A stretch of DNA of 39,981 nucleotides from Siccirubricoccus deserti (GCF_014283215.1 NZ_JACOMF010000042.1:1-39981); one strand, 5' to 3'. Counted from the first letter of the stretch, positions 8,401 to 16,970 are shown. Notes: a model not told the origin generated them from the letters alone. Numbers and translations are program-made.

Positions 8401-8421
8401 CCGGACGGCGGCCTCGTCCGG
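8401..8421 (+). terminator. hairpin downstream of MFS gene
   Basis: A perfect 7-bp stem (CCGGACG / CGTCCGG) with a 7-base loop begins 10 bases after the MFS stop codon. There is no T-run, so termination would be non-classical. Confidence 0.4.
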
Positions 8422-8478
8422 AGGCGCGAATCCACTTAACAAACAACAGGCTACAGCGGTTTGGCGGTCAACCATGAC

Positions 8479-8504
8479 CGCATTCCGCTGTAGAACGGAA
8501 TGCG
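8479..8504. terminator. 9-bp hairpin between convergent genes
   Basis: CGCATTCCG pairs perfectly with CGGAATGCG around an 8-base loop. It lies between the convergent MFS (+) and Bug receptor (-) genes, where a bidirectional terminator would be expected. It lacks a clear U-tract. Confidence 0.4.
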
Positions 8505-8541
8505 CAGACCGGGAGCGGCCTGCGCGAAAAGCTGCTGGCTC

Positions 8542-9531
8542 CTACTCCACCACGGCGCCTGAGGCCCGGATGATCGGCGCCCATTTCGCGGCTTCGGCGC
8601 GGATGAACGCCTGGGTCTGGGCCGGGGTTTGCGCCTGCCCCAGCTCCACCCCGAGCTCGCCGAGGCGGCTGCGGACCTGCGGCACCGCCAGCGCGGCGTT
8701 GAGGTCGCGGTTCAGCCGCTCTACCACCGCCGGCGGCGTCCCCCGCGGTGCCATCACCACGACCCAGGTATAGGCCTCGAAGCCGGGCAGCCCGGCCTCC
8801 GCCATGGTCGGCACCTCGGGCAGGCTGCCCGCGCGCCGGGCCGAGGCGACCGCCAGCGCGCGCAGATTGCCGGAGCGCACCAGCCCCGCTGCGGCGGTGA
8901 CCGGGTCGATGGCGAAGGTGATATGGCCCGCCACCAGATCGTTCAGCGCCGGCGCCTCGCCACGATAGGGCACGTGCCGCACCTCGGTCTTCGTCATCTG
9001 CCGGAACAGCTCCGGCGCGATATGCATCGGGCTGCCCACCCCGGCGGAGCCGAAGGCGTGGCGGTCAGGCTCGGCCCGCAGCAGCGCGATAAAGCCTGCC
9101 AGGTCGCGGACCTCGAGCTTCGGGTTCACCACCAGCACCAGCGGCGTCAGCCCGATCATGCCGACCGTCACGAAATCCCGCTCGGAATCATAGGGCAGGG
9201 AGCGGAACAGCGCCGGGTTGGTGGCATGGGCAAGGGTGGTGACCAGCAGGCTGTAGCCATCCGGCGGCGCCTTGGCGACGAAGCTGGAGCCGACCGTCAC
9301 CCCCGCGCCGGGCCGATTGTCGATGACGATCGGCTGGCCCAGGCGCTGTGCCATCGCCTCCGCCGCGATGCGCGCCACCACATCGGTGGTGCCGCCGGCG
9401 GGGTAGGGCACCGTGAGGCGGATCGGCTGGCTGGGGTAGGCGGGCGATTGCGCCGTCGCCGTCGCCGAGGCCGCCAGCAGCGGCAGGGTCAGCATGGCGC
9501 GGCGCGAGAGGCCACCGTGATTGCTCTGCAT
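8542..9531 (-). CDS. Bug-family (TctC-type) periplasmic solute receptor
   Basis: A 329-residue protein. The N-terminus is a signal with two arginines (LSRRAMLTLPLLAASATATAQ) and a cleavage site after about residue 28. The mature part begins with the family signature YPSQPIRLTVPYPAGGTTD and has ENRPGAG-like DNRPGAG, PPDGYSLLV, LPYDSERDF and VPTMAEAG, all in the Bug/TctC order. Bug proteins bind carboxylates or other small metabolites in the periplasm for tripartite tricarboxylate transporters or signalling. No TctA or TctB membrane subunit is nearby. The MmgE/PrpD gene begins its 3' end only 43 bp upstream on the same strand, so the two are probably co-transcribed and the ligand may be that enzyme's substrate. 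Confidence 0.9.
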   Translation of the reverse strand: MQSNHGGLSRRAMLTLPLLAASATATAQSPAYPSQPIRLTVPYPAGGTTDVVARIAAEAMAQRLGQPIVIDNRPGAGVTVGSSFVAKAPPDGYSLLVTTLAHATNPALFRSLPYDSERDFVTVGMIGLTPLVLVVNPKLEVRDLAGFIALLRAEPDRHAFGSAGVGSPMHIAPELFRQMTKTEVRHVPYRGEAPALNDLVAGHITFAIDPVTAAAGLVRSGNLRALAVASARRAGSLPEVPTMAEAGLPGFEAYTWVVVMAPRGTPPAVVERLNRDLNAALAVPQVRSRLGELGVELGQAQTPAQTQAFIRAEAAKWAPIIRASGAVVE

Positions 9532-9574
9532 GGTCGTTTTCCCGGATTGATGATGTCGTGGTTCTCGGCCCCGC

Positions 9575-10951
9575 CTATGCCAGCGCGCCGAGGCGCCCGA
9601 TCACCCCGGCATCGGCGCTGTCCGGCAGTTGCAGGCAGGCCTGGAGCAGCGTCTCCACCTGCACCTCGCCCAGGCGCAGGCGGGCCAGTGCGCGAAATTT
9701 CCCGGCGAGTTGCACATCGCTCATCGGCCGTTCCAGGCTGCCGGTGGCTTCGGTGATGGCATGGCGCAGGATGGTGCCGTCCTTCAGCCGGATCTCGACC
9801 CGGGCCTGGCCGCTGGCGAGGGCGGGATCCACCTGGGCCTGCATTCGCTCCTGCAAGGCGCGGATGCGAGGGTCGGCGATCGCCGAGGCATCGCCTTCCT
9901 CCAGCCCCGCAGCGCCGCGCAGCAGCGCCGCGGCGGCCCAATGGTACAGGCTGACCTGGGCTTCCGGTGGGGTGACCGGAAGCTTGCGCCAGCACAGCGC
10001 CAGCGCATCGGCATGCACCGCGAGTTCCACCGCCGCGATCGCCTCCGGCGCGGGGCAGCGCCCGGCCAGGGCGAGGCAGGCATCGATGCTCGGGTGAATG
10101 ACGATGCCGCAGGGGTAGGGCTTGTAGGCATTTCCCAGCATCTCGTAGCGGCCGCCAAGGCCGTGCAGGATCGCCTCCGGCTCGGCCTGCGGCGCCAGCA
10201 CCGGCAGCAACCCGTTGCGGCCCTCGATGACCGCCTCGCTGCAGGCGAAGCCGGCAGCCGCGAAATGCGCCGCGGCGACGCCGTTGCGCGCCGCGATGCC
10301 CGGCACGAAGGCCACGGACATGCTGCCATGGGTTGCCCGGACGCCGCTCGCCTGGGCTGCCGCCAGGCCGAGGGCCGCGACCAGCTCCGTCCGGCTGGCA
10401 CCCAGCAGCCGTGCCGCGGCGGCGGCGGCACCGATGCCGCCGGACACGCCGGTGATGTACCAGCCCTGGCTGGCGCCGGAGCCGGGCGCGGTGATGACGG
10501 CGCTGATGCGGCACTCGATCTCGATGCCGATGGCGAGTGCCAGGAGCAGCGTCCGCCCGGAGATCCGGCGGGTGTCGGCGAGCGCCAGGACCGCCGCGGC
10601 AACCGGGCCGGTCGGATGGGTGATGGTGCTGAGATGCGTGTCGTCGAAGGTATCGGCGGCGGAGGCGAGGCAGTTGAACAGCGCCGCATCCGCCGGCTGC
10701 AGGCGCTCCGCCCGGCCGAGCAGCGGCGTGGTACCGGTACCGGACATGGCGGTGAGGCCGCGGAGCGCCGCCTCCGCCGAAGCGGAGCGCGCGCCACCGA
10801 CGGCGCAGCCGGTCCAGTTCAGGAAGCTGCGCACCGCCTCGCGTTGCACCGCAGTCGGCAGATCCTGCCACCGCATGTCGGCTGCGAACTCCGCCAGGCG
10901 CGCCGAGACGGCGTTTCGGCTGCCAAGCGCTGCGGCCTGTGCATTCTGCAT
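9575..10951 (-). CDS. MmgE/PrpD family protein
   Basis: A 458-residue protein starting at ATG 10951, immediately after a GAGGGAGG ribosome site. A longer in-frame ORF to 11071 has no such site. It follows the MmgE/PrpD layout: an N-terminal all-helical region with DTFDDTH and HPTGPV, a Gly/Ala-rich core (ATHGSMSVAFVPGIAARNG), the KPYPCGIVIHP active-site-like segment, and a C-terminal mixed domain. Family members include 2-methylcitrate dehydratase and cis-aconitate decarboxylase; the exact substrate cannot be told. It is followed by a Bug receptor in the same direction, a combination often seen in carboxylate catabolism. Confidence 0.85.
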   Translation of the reverse strand: MQNAQAAALGSRNAVSARLAEFAADMRWQDLPTAVQREAVRSFLNWTGCAVGGARSASAEAALRGLTAMSGTGTTPLLGRAERLQPADAALFNCLASAADTFDDTHLSTITHPTGPVAAAVLALADTRRISGRTLLLALAIGIEIECRISAVITAPGSGASQGWYITGVSGGIGAAAAAARLLGASRTELVAALGLAAAQASGVRATHGSMSVAFVPGIAARNGVAAAHFAAAGFACSEAVIEGRNGLLPVLAPQAEPEAILHGLGGRYEMLGNAYKPYPCGIVIHPSIDACLALAGRCPAPEAIAAVELAVHADALALCWRKLPVTPPEAQVSLYHWAAAALLRGAAGLEEGDASAIADPRIRALQERMQAQVDPALASGQARVEIRLKDGTILRHAITEATGSLERPMSDVQLAGKFRALARLRLGEVQVETLLQACLQLPDSADAGVIGRLGALA

Positions 10952-11084
10952 GCGTCCTCCCTCATTGGTGCTGGTGCGGAGCCGCATCCAGAATGTCGCC
11001 GGTCCCGTGCCGGGCGGCGCGTAAAGGATGCTAGCGCTTGCGGGTGGTGCAGCCCAGGGTGCGAAGCGCACCGCTTGGCAGGCG

Positions 11085-12431
11085 TCACGCCGGCAGCGAC
11101 AGCACCACGCGCAGCCCGGGTTGATGATCCTCCAGCCGTAGCGCCATGCCGTGCAACTCCGCTACCGCCGCCACCAGCGCCAGGCCGAGGCCGCTGCCCG
11201 GCGTGCTGCGCGCCGCATCCAGCCGGTGGAAGCGCCGTAGCGCCAGCTCCCGCTCCCCGGCCGGGATGCCCGGCCCATCGTCCGCCACCACCAGCGCCAT
11301 GGGATCGAGCGTCACCGCGATCCGCCCGCCGGGACGCCCGTGCTTCACCGCATTGTCCAGCAGATTGGCCAGCAGCTGGGTCAGCAGCTCGCGGTCGCCC
11401 TGGCAGGCGATGCCGGGGGCGATGGCGGTCTCCAGCCTCTGGCCACGCTCCTCGGCGGCGGGGGCGTAGACCTCGGCGGTGGTCTCGGCGATGGCGGAGA
11501 GGTCGCAGCGGGTGAAGCCGGCGCGGCGGGCGCCGCTCTCAACCTGGGCGATGCGCAGCAGCGCGGCGAAGATCTCCAGCAGGTGGTCGGCCTCGGCGAT
11601 GGCGGCTTCGATGCTGCCGCGCCAATCCTTGGCGGGGCTGCGCAGCATCGCCTCCAGCCGCTGCCGAAGCCGGTTCAGCGGCGTCCGCAGATCATGGGCG
11701 ATGTCGTCGGTCACCTGGCGCAGCGTCTGCATCAGCCCTTGCACCCGGTCGAGCGCGGCGTTGATCCGCTGCGCCAGCCGGTCGAATTCATCGCCGCCGC
11801 CGCGCACCGGCAGGCGGTGGCCGATCTCGCCGGCCTCGACGCGGGCGAGCGCCGCATCCATCGCCGCGGCGCGCCGGGTGACGCTGCGCCCGATCAGCAC
11901 CCCGCCGCCGAGGCCGAGCAGCATCGCCGCGCCGCCGACCCAGCCGGCGGCGCCGAGCAGCAGCGTTTCCAGCCGCCGCACCGGCGCGACATCCCGCGCC
12001 ACCACCAGGAAGCCGCCACCGGGCAGCGCCGTGCCGAAGCCGAGCAGCTCGGTCTCCGGCGCCGCCCCGCTGCGCTCCAGCCGCAGCCGCCCCCAGCCCG
12101 GGGCGCGCGGGGCGCTGGCGAGATTGCCGGCAAGCCGCGCCCCATCCGGCGCAGCCAGCAGGAAATACTGCGTGCCATTGGTATCGGCGGCGATCCGTGC
12201 GTCGATCGAAACGGCCAGCGAGGCGATGCCACCCAGCCGCCCGGCCTGCAGCAGCACGCCAGTGTCGTGCTCGACCTCCTGCGACAGCTGGCGCAGGGCG
12301 AAGCCGGTGGTCGCCCACCAGACCACGGCCGAGAGCGCCAGGGTGCCGAGCAGGGTCAGCCCAAGGTGCAGCAGCGTCACCCGGAATGCCGTGGTGCGCC
12401 ACCAGCCGGCGCGTGGCTCAATCCGGCGCAC
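11085..12431 (-). CDS. two-component sensor histidine kinase
   Basis: A 448-residue inner-membrane kinase. TM1 spans about residues 15-42 (a hydrophobic run ending SAVVWWATTGF), followed by a periplasmic domain of about 110 residues. TM2 is around 157-180, then HAMP (RSVTRRAAAMDAAL to about 235). The HisKA dimerisation helix carries H246 in DDIAHDLRTPLNRL. The HATPase domain has the N-box LLANLLDNAVKHG, G1 VADDGPGIP and G2 GSGLGLALV. The start overlaps the stop of the response regulator gene by 14 bases, indicating translational coupling. The divergent Do protease suggests the pair senses envelope or protein-folding stress, but this is inferred from position. Confidence 0.9.
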   Translation of the reverse strand: MRRIEPRAGWWRTTAFRVTLLHLGLTLLGTLALSAVVWWATTGFALRQLSQEVEHDTGVLLQAGRLGGIASLAVSIDARIAADTNGTQYFLLAAPDGARLAGNLASAPRAPGWGRLRLERSGAAPETELLGFGTALPGGGFLVVARDVAPVRRLETLLLGAAGWVGGAAMLLGLGGGVLIGRSVTRRAAAMDAALARVEAGEIGHRLPVRGGGDEFDRLAQRINAALDRVQGLMQTLRQVTDDIAHDLRTPLNRLRQRLEAMLRSPAKDWRGSIEAAIAEADHLLEIFAALLRIAQVESGARRAGFTRCDLSAIAETTAEVYAPAAEERGQRLETAIAPGIACQGDRELLTQLLANLLDNAVKHGRPGGRIAVTLDPMALVVADDGPGIPAGERELALRRFHRLDAARSTPGSGLGLALVAAVAELHGMALRLEDHQPGLRVVLSLPA

Positions 12432-13095
12432 GGATCACGTAGCCGGCGCCGCGCAGCGTGTGGATCAGCGGCGGCGCGCCCTCCCGGTCCAGCTTGCCGC
12501 GGAGCCGGCTGATATGGGTCTCGACCACGCTGGTCTTCGGATCGAAGTGGAAGTCCCAGACGCCCTCCAGCAGCATGGTGCGGGTCACCACCTGGCCGGC
12601 GCGGCGCATCAGGTATTCCAGCAGGCGGAACTCGCGCGGCTGCAGGTCGATGCGGTGACCGCCGCGGGTGACGTTGCGCTTCAACAGGTCCATCTCGAGG
12701 TCGGCGACCCGCAGCAGGGTCGGCTCGGCGCTGAGCGGCGGGCGGCGGGCGAGGGCGTTCAGCCGGGCCAGCAACTCGGCGAAGGCGAAGGGCTTGCCAA
12801 GGTAGTCGTCGGCGCCGGCCTCCAGCCCCTCCACCCGGTCGCCGACCCCGGCGCGGGCGGTGAGGAAGAGGGCCGGGGTACGCACCCCCGCCGCCCGTAG
12901 CGCCCGCACCAGCCCAAGCCCGTCCAGCTTCGGCAGCATCCGGTCCACCACCAGCACGTCGTAGCTCCCGTCGCTCGCGAGGAACAAGCCGTCCCGGCCA
13001 TCGGCGGCGCGATCGACGGTGTGCCCGGCCTCGGTCAGGCCCCGCTGCAGCCAGGCCGCGGTCTCGGCGTCATCCTCGACCAGCAGGATCTTCAC
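12418..13095 (-). CDS. OmpR/PhoB-type response regulator
   Basis: A 225-residue protein from a GTG at 13095, chosen because a GGAGGGGG ribosome site lies just upstream and KILLVEDD starts the receiver domain directly. The longer ORF adds an implausible leader. The receiver has the acidic pocket (E7, D8, D9), phospho-acceptor D51 in VVDRMLPKLDG, and the conserved Lys in DDYLGKPFAF. The C-terminal winged helix (about 130-222) includes LQPREFRLLEYLM, the recognition region SVVETHISRLRGKL and the wing IHTLRGAGYVI. It is first in an operon with the kinase and divergent from the Do protease gene, a likely target. Confidence 0.92.
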   Translation of the reverse strand: MKILLVEDDAETAAWLQRGLTEAGHTVDRAADGRDGLFLASDGSYDVLVVDRMLPKLDGLGLVRALRAAGVRTPALFLTARAGVGDRVEGLEAGADDYLGKPFAFAELLARLNALARRPPLSAEPTLLRVADLEMDLLKRNVTRGGHRIDLQPREFRLLEYLMRRAGQVVTRTMLLEGVWDFHFDPKTSVVETHISRLRGKLDREGAPPLIHTLRGAGYVIRAPD

Positions 13096-13109
13096 GGCAC
13101 CCCCTCCGA

Positions 13110-13129
13110 ACCATACCGATCCGTATGGT
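13110..13129. promoter_or_regulatory. palindrome in the RR/Do protease divergent promoter region
   Basis: ACCATAC-cgatcc-GTATGGT is a perfect 7-bp inverted repeat with a 6-base spacer, flanked by CCCCC and GGGGG arms. It lies 15 bases upstream of the regulator's start codon. It could be an autoregulatory operator or a 5'-UTR hairpin. OmpR-type regulators more often bind direct repeats, so the assignment is tentative. Confidence 0.35.
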
Positions 13130-13213
13130 CGGGGGCAGCATCCAGGCAAGCGGTCAAGCGCTTCATGGCGTTATGCCGCCGGATCGGGCGGTGCCTGGAC
13201 AACGAGGACACAG

Positions 13214-14656
13214 ATGCTGCAGATCACCCCCCGCCGCGCCAGCGCCTTCGCCGCCGGCGCCCTGACCCTGGCGCTCTCCACCACCGCGCTGACCCGCTGG
13301 ACGCCGGCCGAGGCCCAGTCCTCCGCCCCGGCGCCGGGCACCGCCGTCGCCCTGCCGCGCCCGGTCGGCCCGGATTTCGCCGACCTCGCGGCCCGCGTCG
13401 CCCCTGCCGTGGTGCGCATCAGCATCACCGGTCACACCGATGCGACGCCGGTGCAGCTGCCGCCCGAGTTGCGCGGCACGCCCTTCGAGCGCTTCTTCCA
13501 GCAGCGCCAGCGGATGGCGCCGCAGGGCCGCCGCATCGCCGGCCAGGGCAGCGGCTTCATCATCGACAGCGCCGGCTACGTGGTGACCAACAACCATGTG
13601 GTCGGCCGGGCCGATGCGGTGAAGGTCGAGCTGGCGGACGGGCGGGAACTGCCGGCCAAGGTCGTCGGCACCGACCCGAAGACCGACCTCGCGCTGCTGA
13701 AAATCGATGCCGGAGGCTCCCTGCCGACCGTCGCCTTCGGCGACAGCGACCAGCTGCGGGTCGGCGAATGGGTGCTGGCCATGGGCAACCCCTTCGGCCT
13801 CGGCGGCAGCGCCACCGCGGGCATCGTCTCGGCGCGTGGGCGGCAGATCGGTGCCGGACCCTATGACGACTTCATCCAGACCGACGCCTCGATCAACCCG
13901 GGCAATTCCGGCGGCCCGCTGTTCAACGCGGCGGGCGAGGTGGTGGGCGTGAATGCCGCCATCTTCTCCCCCTCTGGCGGCAACATCGGCATCGGCTTCG
14001 CGGTGCCCTCGGCGCTGGCCCAGCATGTGGTGGAGCAGCTGAAGGAGCATGGAAAGGTCGAGCGCGGCTGGCTCGGCGTCTCCATGCAGCAGCTGGACCC
14101 GGCGCTGGCCGGCGCCCTCGGCACCGGCGAGGCGCGTGGCGCGCTGATCGGCGCGGTGGAGCCGGACGGGCCGGCGGCAAAGGGCGGGCTGCAGCCGGGC
14201 GACGTGGTCACCCAGTTCAACGGCCGCGCCATCGTCCAGCCGCGCGACCTGGCGGAGGCGGTGGCCGAGGTGCACCCGGGCAGCGTGGCGACCGTCACCG
14301 TGCTGCGCAACGGCAAGCGGGTGGAGGAGCGGGTCACCATCGGCCAGACCGCTGATACCCGTGAGGCGCGGGCCAGCGAGGAGGCGCCGCAGCAGGGCCT
14401 CGGCCTGGCCCTGGCGCCAGGGCGTGGCGGGCAGGGGGTGGTGGTTGCTGGTGTCCAGCCCGACAGCATCGCCGCGGCCCAGGGGCTTCAGCCCGGCGAC
14501 GTGATCCTGCGGGCTGGCGACCAGGCGCTGCGCGCCCCGCGCGACCTGGCCGAGGCGGTGCAAAGCGCCCGCCGCGACAACCGTCCGGCCATCGCCCTTC
14601 AGATCGAGCGCGACGGTGGCCGTGCCTTCATTGCCCTGCCGCTGAAGGCGAGCTGA
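13214..14656 (+). CDS. Do/HtrA-family periplasmic serine protease
   Basis: A 480-residue protein from ATG 13214. A Sec-type signal (basic TPRRAS, hydrophobic Ala/Leu stretch, cleavage after AEA about residue 35) sends it to the periplasm. The trypsin-like domain has the complete triad: H128 in NNHVVG, D158 in TDLALL and S232 in NPGNSGGPL. Two PDZ domains follow: PDZ1 about 285-375, with RGWLGVSMQ and GLQPGDVVTQFNG, and PDZ2 about 395-475, with GLQPGDVILRAG. It degrades or refolds damaged envelope proteins. DegP, DegQ and MucD cannot be told apart here. It is transcribed divergently from the two-component pair and ends in a strong terminator. Confidence 0.93.
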   Translation: MLQITPRRASAFAAGALTLALSTTALTRWTPAEAQSSAPAPGTAVALPRPVGPDFADLAARVAPAVVRISITGHTDATPVQLPPELRGTPFERFFQQRQRMAPQGRRIAGQGSGFIIDSAGYVVTNNHVVGRADAVKVELADGRELPAKVVGTDPKTDLALLKIDAGGSLPTVAFGDSDQLRVGEWVLAMGNPFGLGGSATAGIVSARGRQIGAGPYDDFIQTDASINPGNSGGPLFNAAGEVVGVNAAIFSPSGGNIGIGFAVPSALAQHVVEQLKEHGKVERGWLGVSMQQLDPALAGALGTGEARGALIGAVEPDGPAAKGGLQPGDVVTQFNGRAIVQPRDLAEAVAEVHPGSVATVTVLRNGKRVEERVTIGQTADTREARASEEAPQQGLGLALAPGRGGQGVVVAGVQPDSIAAAQGLQPGDVILRAGDQALRAPRDLAEAVQSARRDNRPAIALQIERDGGRAFIALPLKAS

Positions 14657-14659
14657 TTG

Positions 14660-14695
14660 CCGGCACCGGGGTCGCATCCTCGGCCCCGGTGCCGG
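14660..14695 (+). terminator. terminator after the Do protease
   Basis: A perfect 12-bp G/C-rich stem (CCGGCACCGGGG with its complement) and a 12-base loop start a few bases after the protease stop codon, followed by GTTGG. It is a very stable hairpin but has only a weak T-tract. Confidence 0.6.
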
Positions 14696-14732
14696 GTTGG
14701 ACGGGTGGTGCCGGGGACCCGGCTTGGCCAGT

Positions 14733-14825
14733 CCTGAGGAAGAGCATGATGACGGTTGTCCCGCGACCCGACAGGCTCTCGACGGTCACCGTGCCTTCAA
14801 CACCTTCGACGAACTTGCGCCCCAT
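14733..14825 (-). pseudogene. histidine-kinase C-terminal remnant
   Basis: A minus-strand frame reads VEGTVTVESLSGRGTTVIML, which resembles the last strands of hybrid histidine-kinase ATPase domains (G-x-VTIES-x-GxGTT-hydrophobic). No further kinase motif is seen upstream, so at most a relic remains. The assignment rests on one short block. Confidence 0.35.
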
Positions 14826-14885
14826 CGGCAGCCTGCGTCGGGACGATCCACCTAGCGCGGCGGCTACGGTGGATTGCGTTCAGGC

Positions 14886-14937
14886 CGGAACGTGGATCCG
14901 CCGCAGCCTCTTGCATGCAGAGCGGATTTACGTTCCG
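14886..14937. terminator. long hairpin downstream of the Bug receptor operon
   Basis: GGAACGTGGATCCGC pairs with GCGGATTTACGTTCC over 15 bp, with the two mismatches possible as G-U pairs in RNA, around a 20-base loop. It lies about 30 bases past the stop of the minus-strand Bug gene, so it probably ends that operon. Confidence 0.5.
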
Positions 14938-14965
14938 AGGTGTCCGCGCCCCGGCGCGATCCGTC

Positions 14966-15928
14966 CTATTCCGGCCGCAACCCGACCCGCTCGGCGGTCT
15001 CCCGCCACTGGGTGATCTCGCGCCGGATCTGCGCCCCGTAGCTGGCGGCATCACTGGCGACGACGCTGTATCCCAGGCCCTCCAGCCGTGCCTGGATCGC
15101 CGGCTCCCGCGCCGGGGCCAGCAGCAGGGCGTGCAGCCGCTGCCGCAGCGGTGCCGGAACGCCGGCGGGGGCGATGAAGCCCCACCAGCCGACCGTATCC
15201 ACCCCCGCCAGCCCGGCCTCCGCCATGGTCGGCACGGCAGGCAGGGTCGGGCTGCGGGTCGGTCCGGTCAGCGCCAGCGGCCGCAGCCGTCCGGCCTGCA
15301 CATGGCTCATGGCGGAGGAGATGGCGACGAAGCCATAAGGCACGTCGCCGGCCACCAGCCCGGTGAGCTGCGGCCCACCGCCGCGATAACCGACAACCGT
15401 CGGCTCCAGCTTCGTGGCAAGCTGGAACTCCACCGTCGCCAGATGCGTCGGCGTGCCGATGCCGCCATGCGAGAGCCCGGTCGGCCGCGCCCGCATCTCC
15501 GCCAGCATCGCCTGCAGGTTCTGCGACGGCGCGGTGGGATGGGCGAGCAGCAGCAGTGGCGCGGTGACCGCAAGGCCGAGCGGCGCCAGGTCGCGTTCGG
15601 TGTCGAAGGGCATGCGGTCGCGGAACAGGCCGGGGTTCACCACCAGGGCATTGTCGGCGGTGCCGATGGTGTAGCCATCGGCCGGCGCCGCGGCCACCGC
15701 CTGGGTGCCGGGGATGGCGGCGCCGCCGCCGCGGTTCTCCACCACGAAGCTCTGGCCGGAGAGTTCCGTCGCGCGCTGCGCCAGGATGCGGGCGACGATG
15801 TCGCTGCTGCCGCCCGGCCCATAGGGGACGATGATGCGGACGCTGCGGGCGGGAAACTCCGCGGCCGGCTGCGCCGCCGCGACGGCGGGCAGCAGCGCGG
15901 TGGCGGCGAGCAGGCTGCGCCGGCGCAC
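14966..15928 (-). CDS. Bug-family (TctC-type) periplasmic solute receptor
   Basis: About 320 residues from a GTG at 15928, preferred because GGAAGG lies 8 bases upstream and the resulting N-terminus (RRRSLLAATALLPAVAAAQ) is a clean signal peptide. An ATG at 15952 is an alternative that overlaps the upstream gene by 20 bases. Family features follow in order: FPARSVRIIVPYGPGGSSD, ENRGGGA, PADGYTIG, PFDTERDL, YRGGGPQL and VPTMAEAG. It immediately follows another Bug gene on the same strand, so the two are translationally coupled. The ligand is unknown. The adjacent divergent dehydrogenase suggests a hydroxy- or dicarboxylic acid. Confidence 0.88.
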   Translation of the reverse strand: MRRRSLLAATALLPAVAAAQPAAEFPARSVRIIVPYGPGGSSDIVARILAQRATELSGQSFVVENRGGGAAIPGTQAVAAAPADGYTIGTADNALVVNPGLFRDRMPFDTERDLAPLGLAVTAPLLLLAHPTAPSQNLQAMLAEMRARPTGLSHGGIGTPTHLATVEFQLATKLEPTVVGYRGGGPQLTGLVAGDVPYGFVAISSAMSHVQAGRLRPLALTGPTRSPTLPAVPTMAEAGLAGVDTVGWWGFIAPAGVPAPLRQRLHALLLAPAREPAIQARLEGLGYSVVASDAASYGAQIRREITQWRETAERVGLRPE

Positions 15929-15932
15929 CGGC

Positions 15933-16907
15933 TCAGCCTTCCAGCCGGACATTGGCGATGCGCACCACCTCGCGCCACTGGGCGATCTCGCGGCGGACGA
16001 AGTTGCCGAACTCCTCCGGGGTCATCGGATCGGCGGTGGTGCCGAGCTCGATGAGGCGGGCGGCGAAGGCGCGGTCGCGCAGGATGGCGACGACATCGGT
16101 ATTGATCTTGCTGGTGATCTCCGGCGGCAGCCCGGCCGGGCCGCAGAGGCCGGTCCAGCCATAGGCGCCATAGCCCGGCGCCACCGTCTCGGCGATGGTC
16201 GGCACCTGCGGCAGCTTCGGCGTGCGCGTCGGAGTGGTCACCGCCACCGGCAGGACGCGCCCGGCCTGGATGTTCGGCAGGGCGGAGGCGACGCTGTCCA
16301 TCATCAGCGTGACATTGCCGGCCAGCAGGTCGGCTACCGCCGGGCCGCTGCCGCGGTAATGCACCATGTTGAGCTTGATATCGGTCTTATGCGCGAAGAG
16401 CTCCGCCGCCAGGTGCTGGCTGGTGGCTGGGCCGGCGGTGGCCAGGTCGATCGCGCCGGGCCGCGCCTTGGCCGCCGCCACCACATCCTGCACGCTGCGG
16501 CCGGGGAAGCTGGGATGGGCGACGATCAGCAGCGGCACCATGGCGATGTTGCTGATGAAGGTGAAATCCCGCTCCGCGTCATAGGGAATGCGCGGCAGCA
16601 CCGAAGGGTTGACGCCGAGCGTGCCTGAGGTGCCGGCAACCAGGGTGTAGCCATCCGGCGCCATGCGCGCCGCGGCCTCCAGCGCCGGGGCGCCGGCGCC
16701 GCCGCCGCGGTTCTCGACCACCACGCGCTGCGGCCACCGCTTCGACAGTTCGTCGGCCACCAGCCTGGTGACGATGTCGGCGGCCTGGCCGGGCGGGAAG
16801 GGCACGATGATGCGCACCGGCTTGTCCGGCCAGGTGGCTTGTGCGCGCGCGGCGAATGGCAGCAGCATGGGTGCTGCCAGCAGTGCGCGCCGTCTCGGGT
16901 GCAGCAT
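15933..16907 (-). CDS. Bug-family (TctC-type) periplasmic solute receptor
   Basis: A 324-residue protein from ATG 16907. The frame stays open far upstream, but the signal peptide (HPRRRALLAAPMLLPFAARAQ) and the GGGAGGAT ribosome site fix the start. The mature protein has WPDKPVRIIVPFPPGQAAD, ENRGGGAGAP, PDGYTLVAGT, YDAERDFTFI, HYRGSGPAV and the C-terminal REIAQWREVV typical of the family. It is first in a two-gene receptor operon; the second receptor is only about 35-40% alike by eye, so the pair may bind related but distinct ligands. It is divergent from an isopropylmalate/tartrate dehydrogenase-like gene across 63 bp. Confidence 0.9.
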   Translation of the reverse strand: MLHPRRRALLAAPMLLPFAARAQATWPDKPVRIIVPFPPGQAADIVTRLVADELSKRWPQRVVVENRGGGAGAPALEAAARMAPDGYTLVAGTSGTLGVNPSVLPRIPYDAERDFTFISNIAMVPLLIVAHPSFPGRSVQDVVAAAKARPGAIDLATAGPATSQHLAAELFAHKTDIKLNMVHYRGSGPAVADLLAGNVTLMMDSVASALPNIQAGRVLPVAVTTPTRTPKLPQVPTIAETVAPGYGAYGWTGLCGPAGLPPEITSKINTDVVAILRDRAFAARLIELGTTADPMTPEEFGNFVRREIAQWREVVRIANVRLEG

Positions 16908-16970
16908 GAGATCCTCCCGGGTTTGCTTGGCCCGAGGATAGGGTCCGGACAAGCAAGGGGAAAGCGTTCT

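Noticed and set aside
9629-11515. 628-codon plus-strand open frame
   Set aside because: It runs antisense to the MmgE/PrpD and kinase genes and has the Gly/Arg/Gln/Ala-rich composition typical of shadow frames in G/C-rich DNA. The minus-strand frames carry clear family motifs.
13110-13129. intrinsic terminator
   Set aside because: The palindrome has no T-run and lies in a divergent promoter region, so an operator or leader hairpin is more plausible.
13163-14677. 504-codon minus-strand open frame
   Set aside because: Antisense to the Do protease with its complete catalytic triad; composition is shadow-like.
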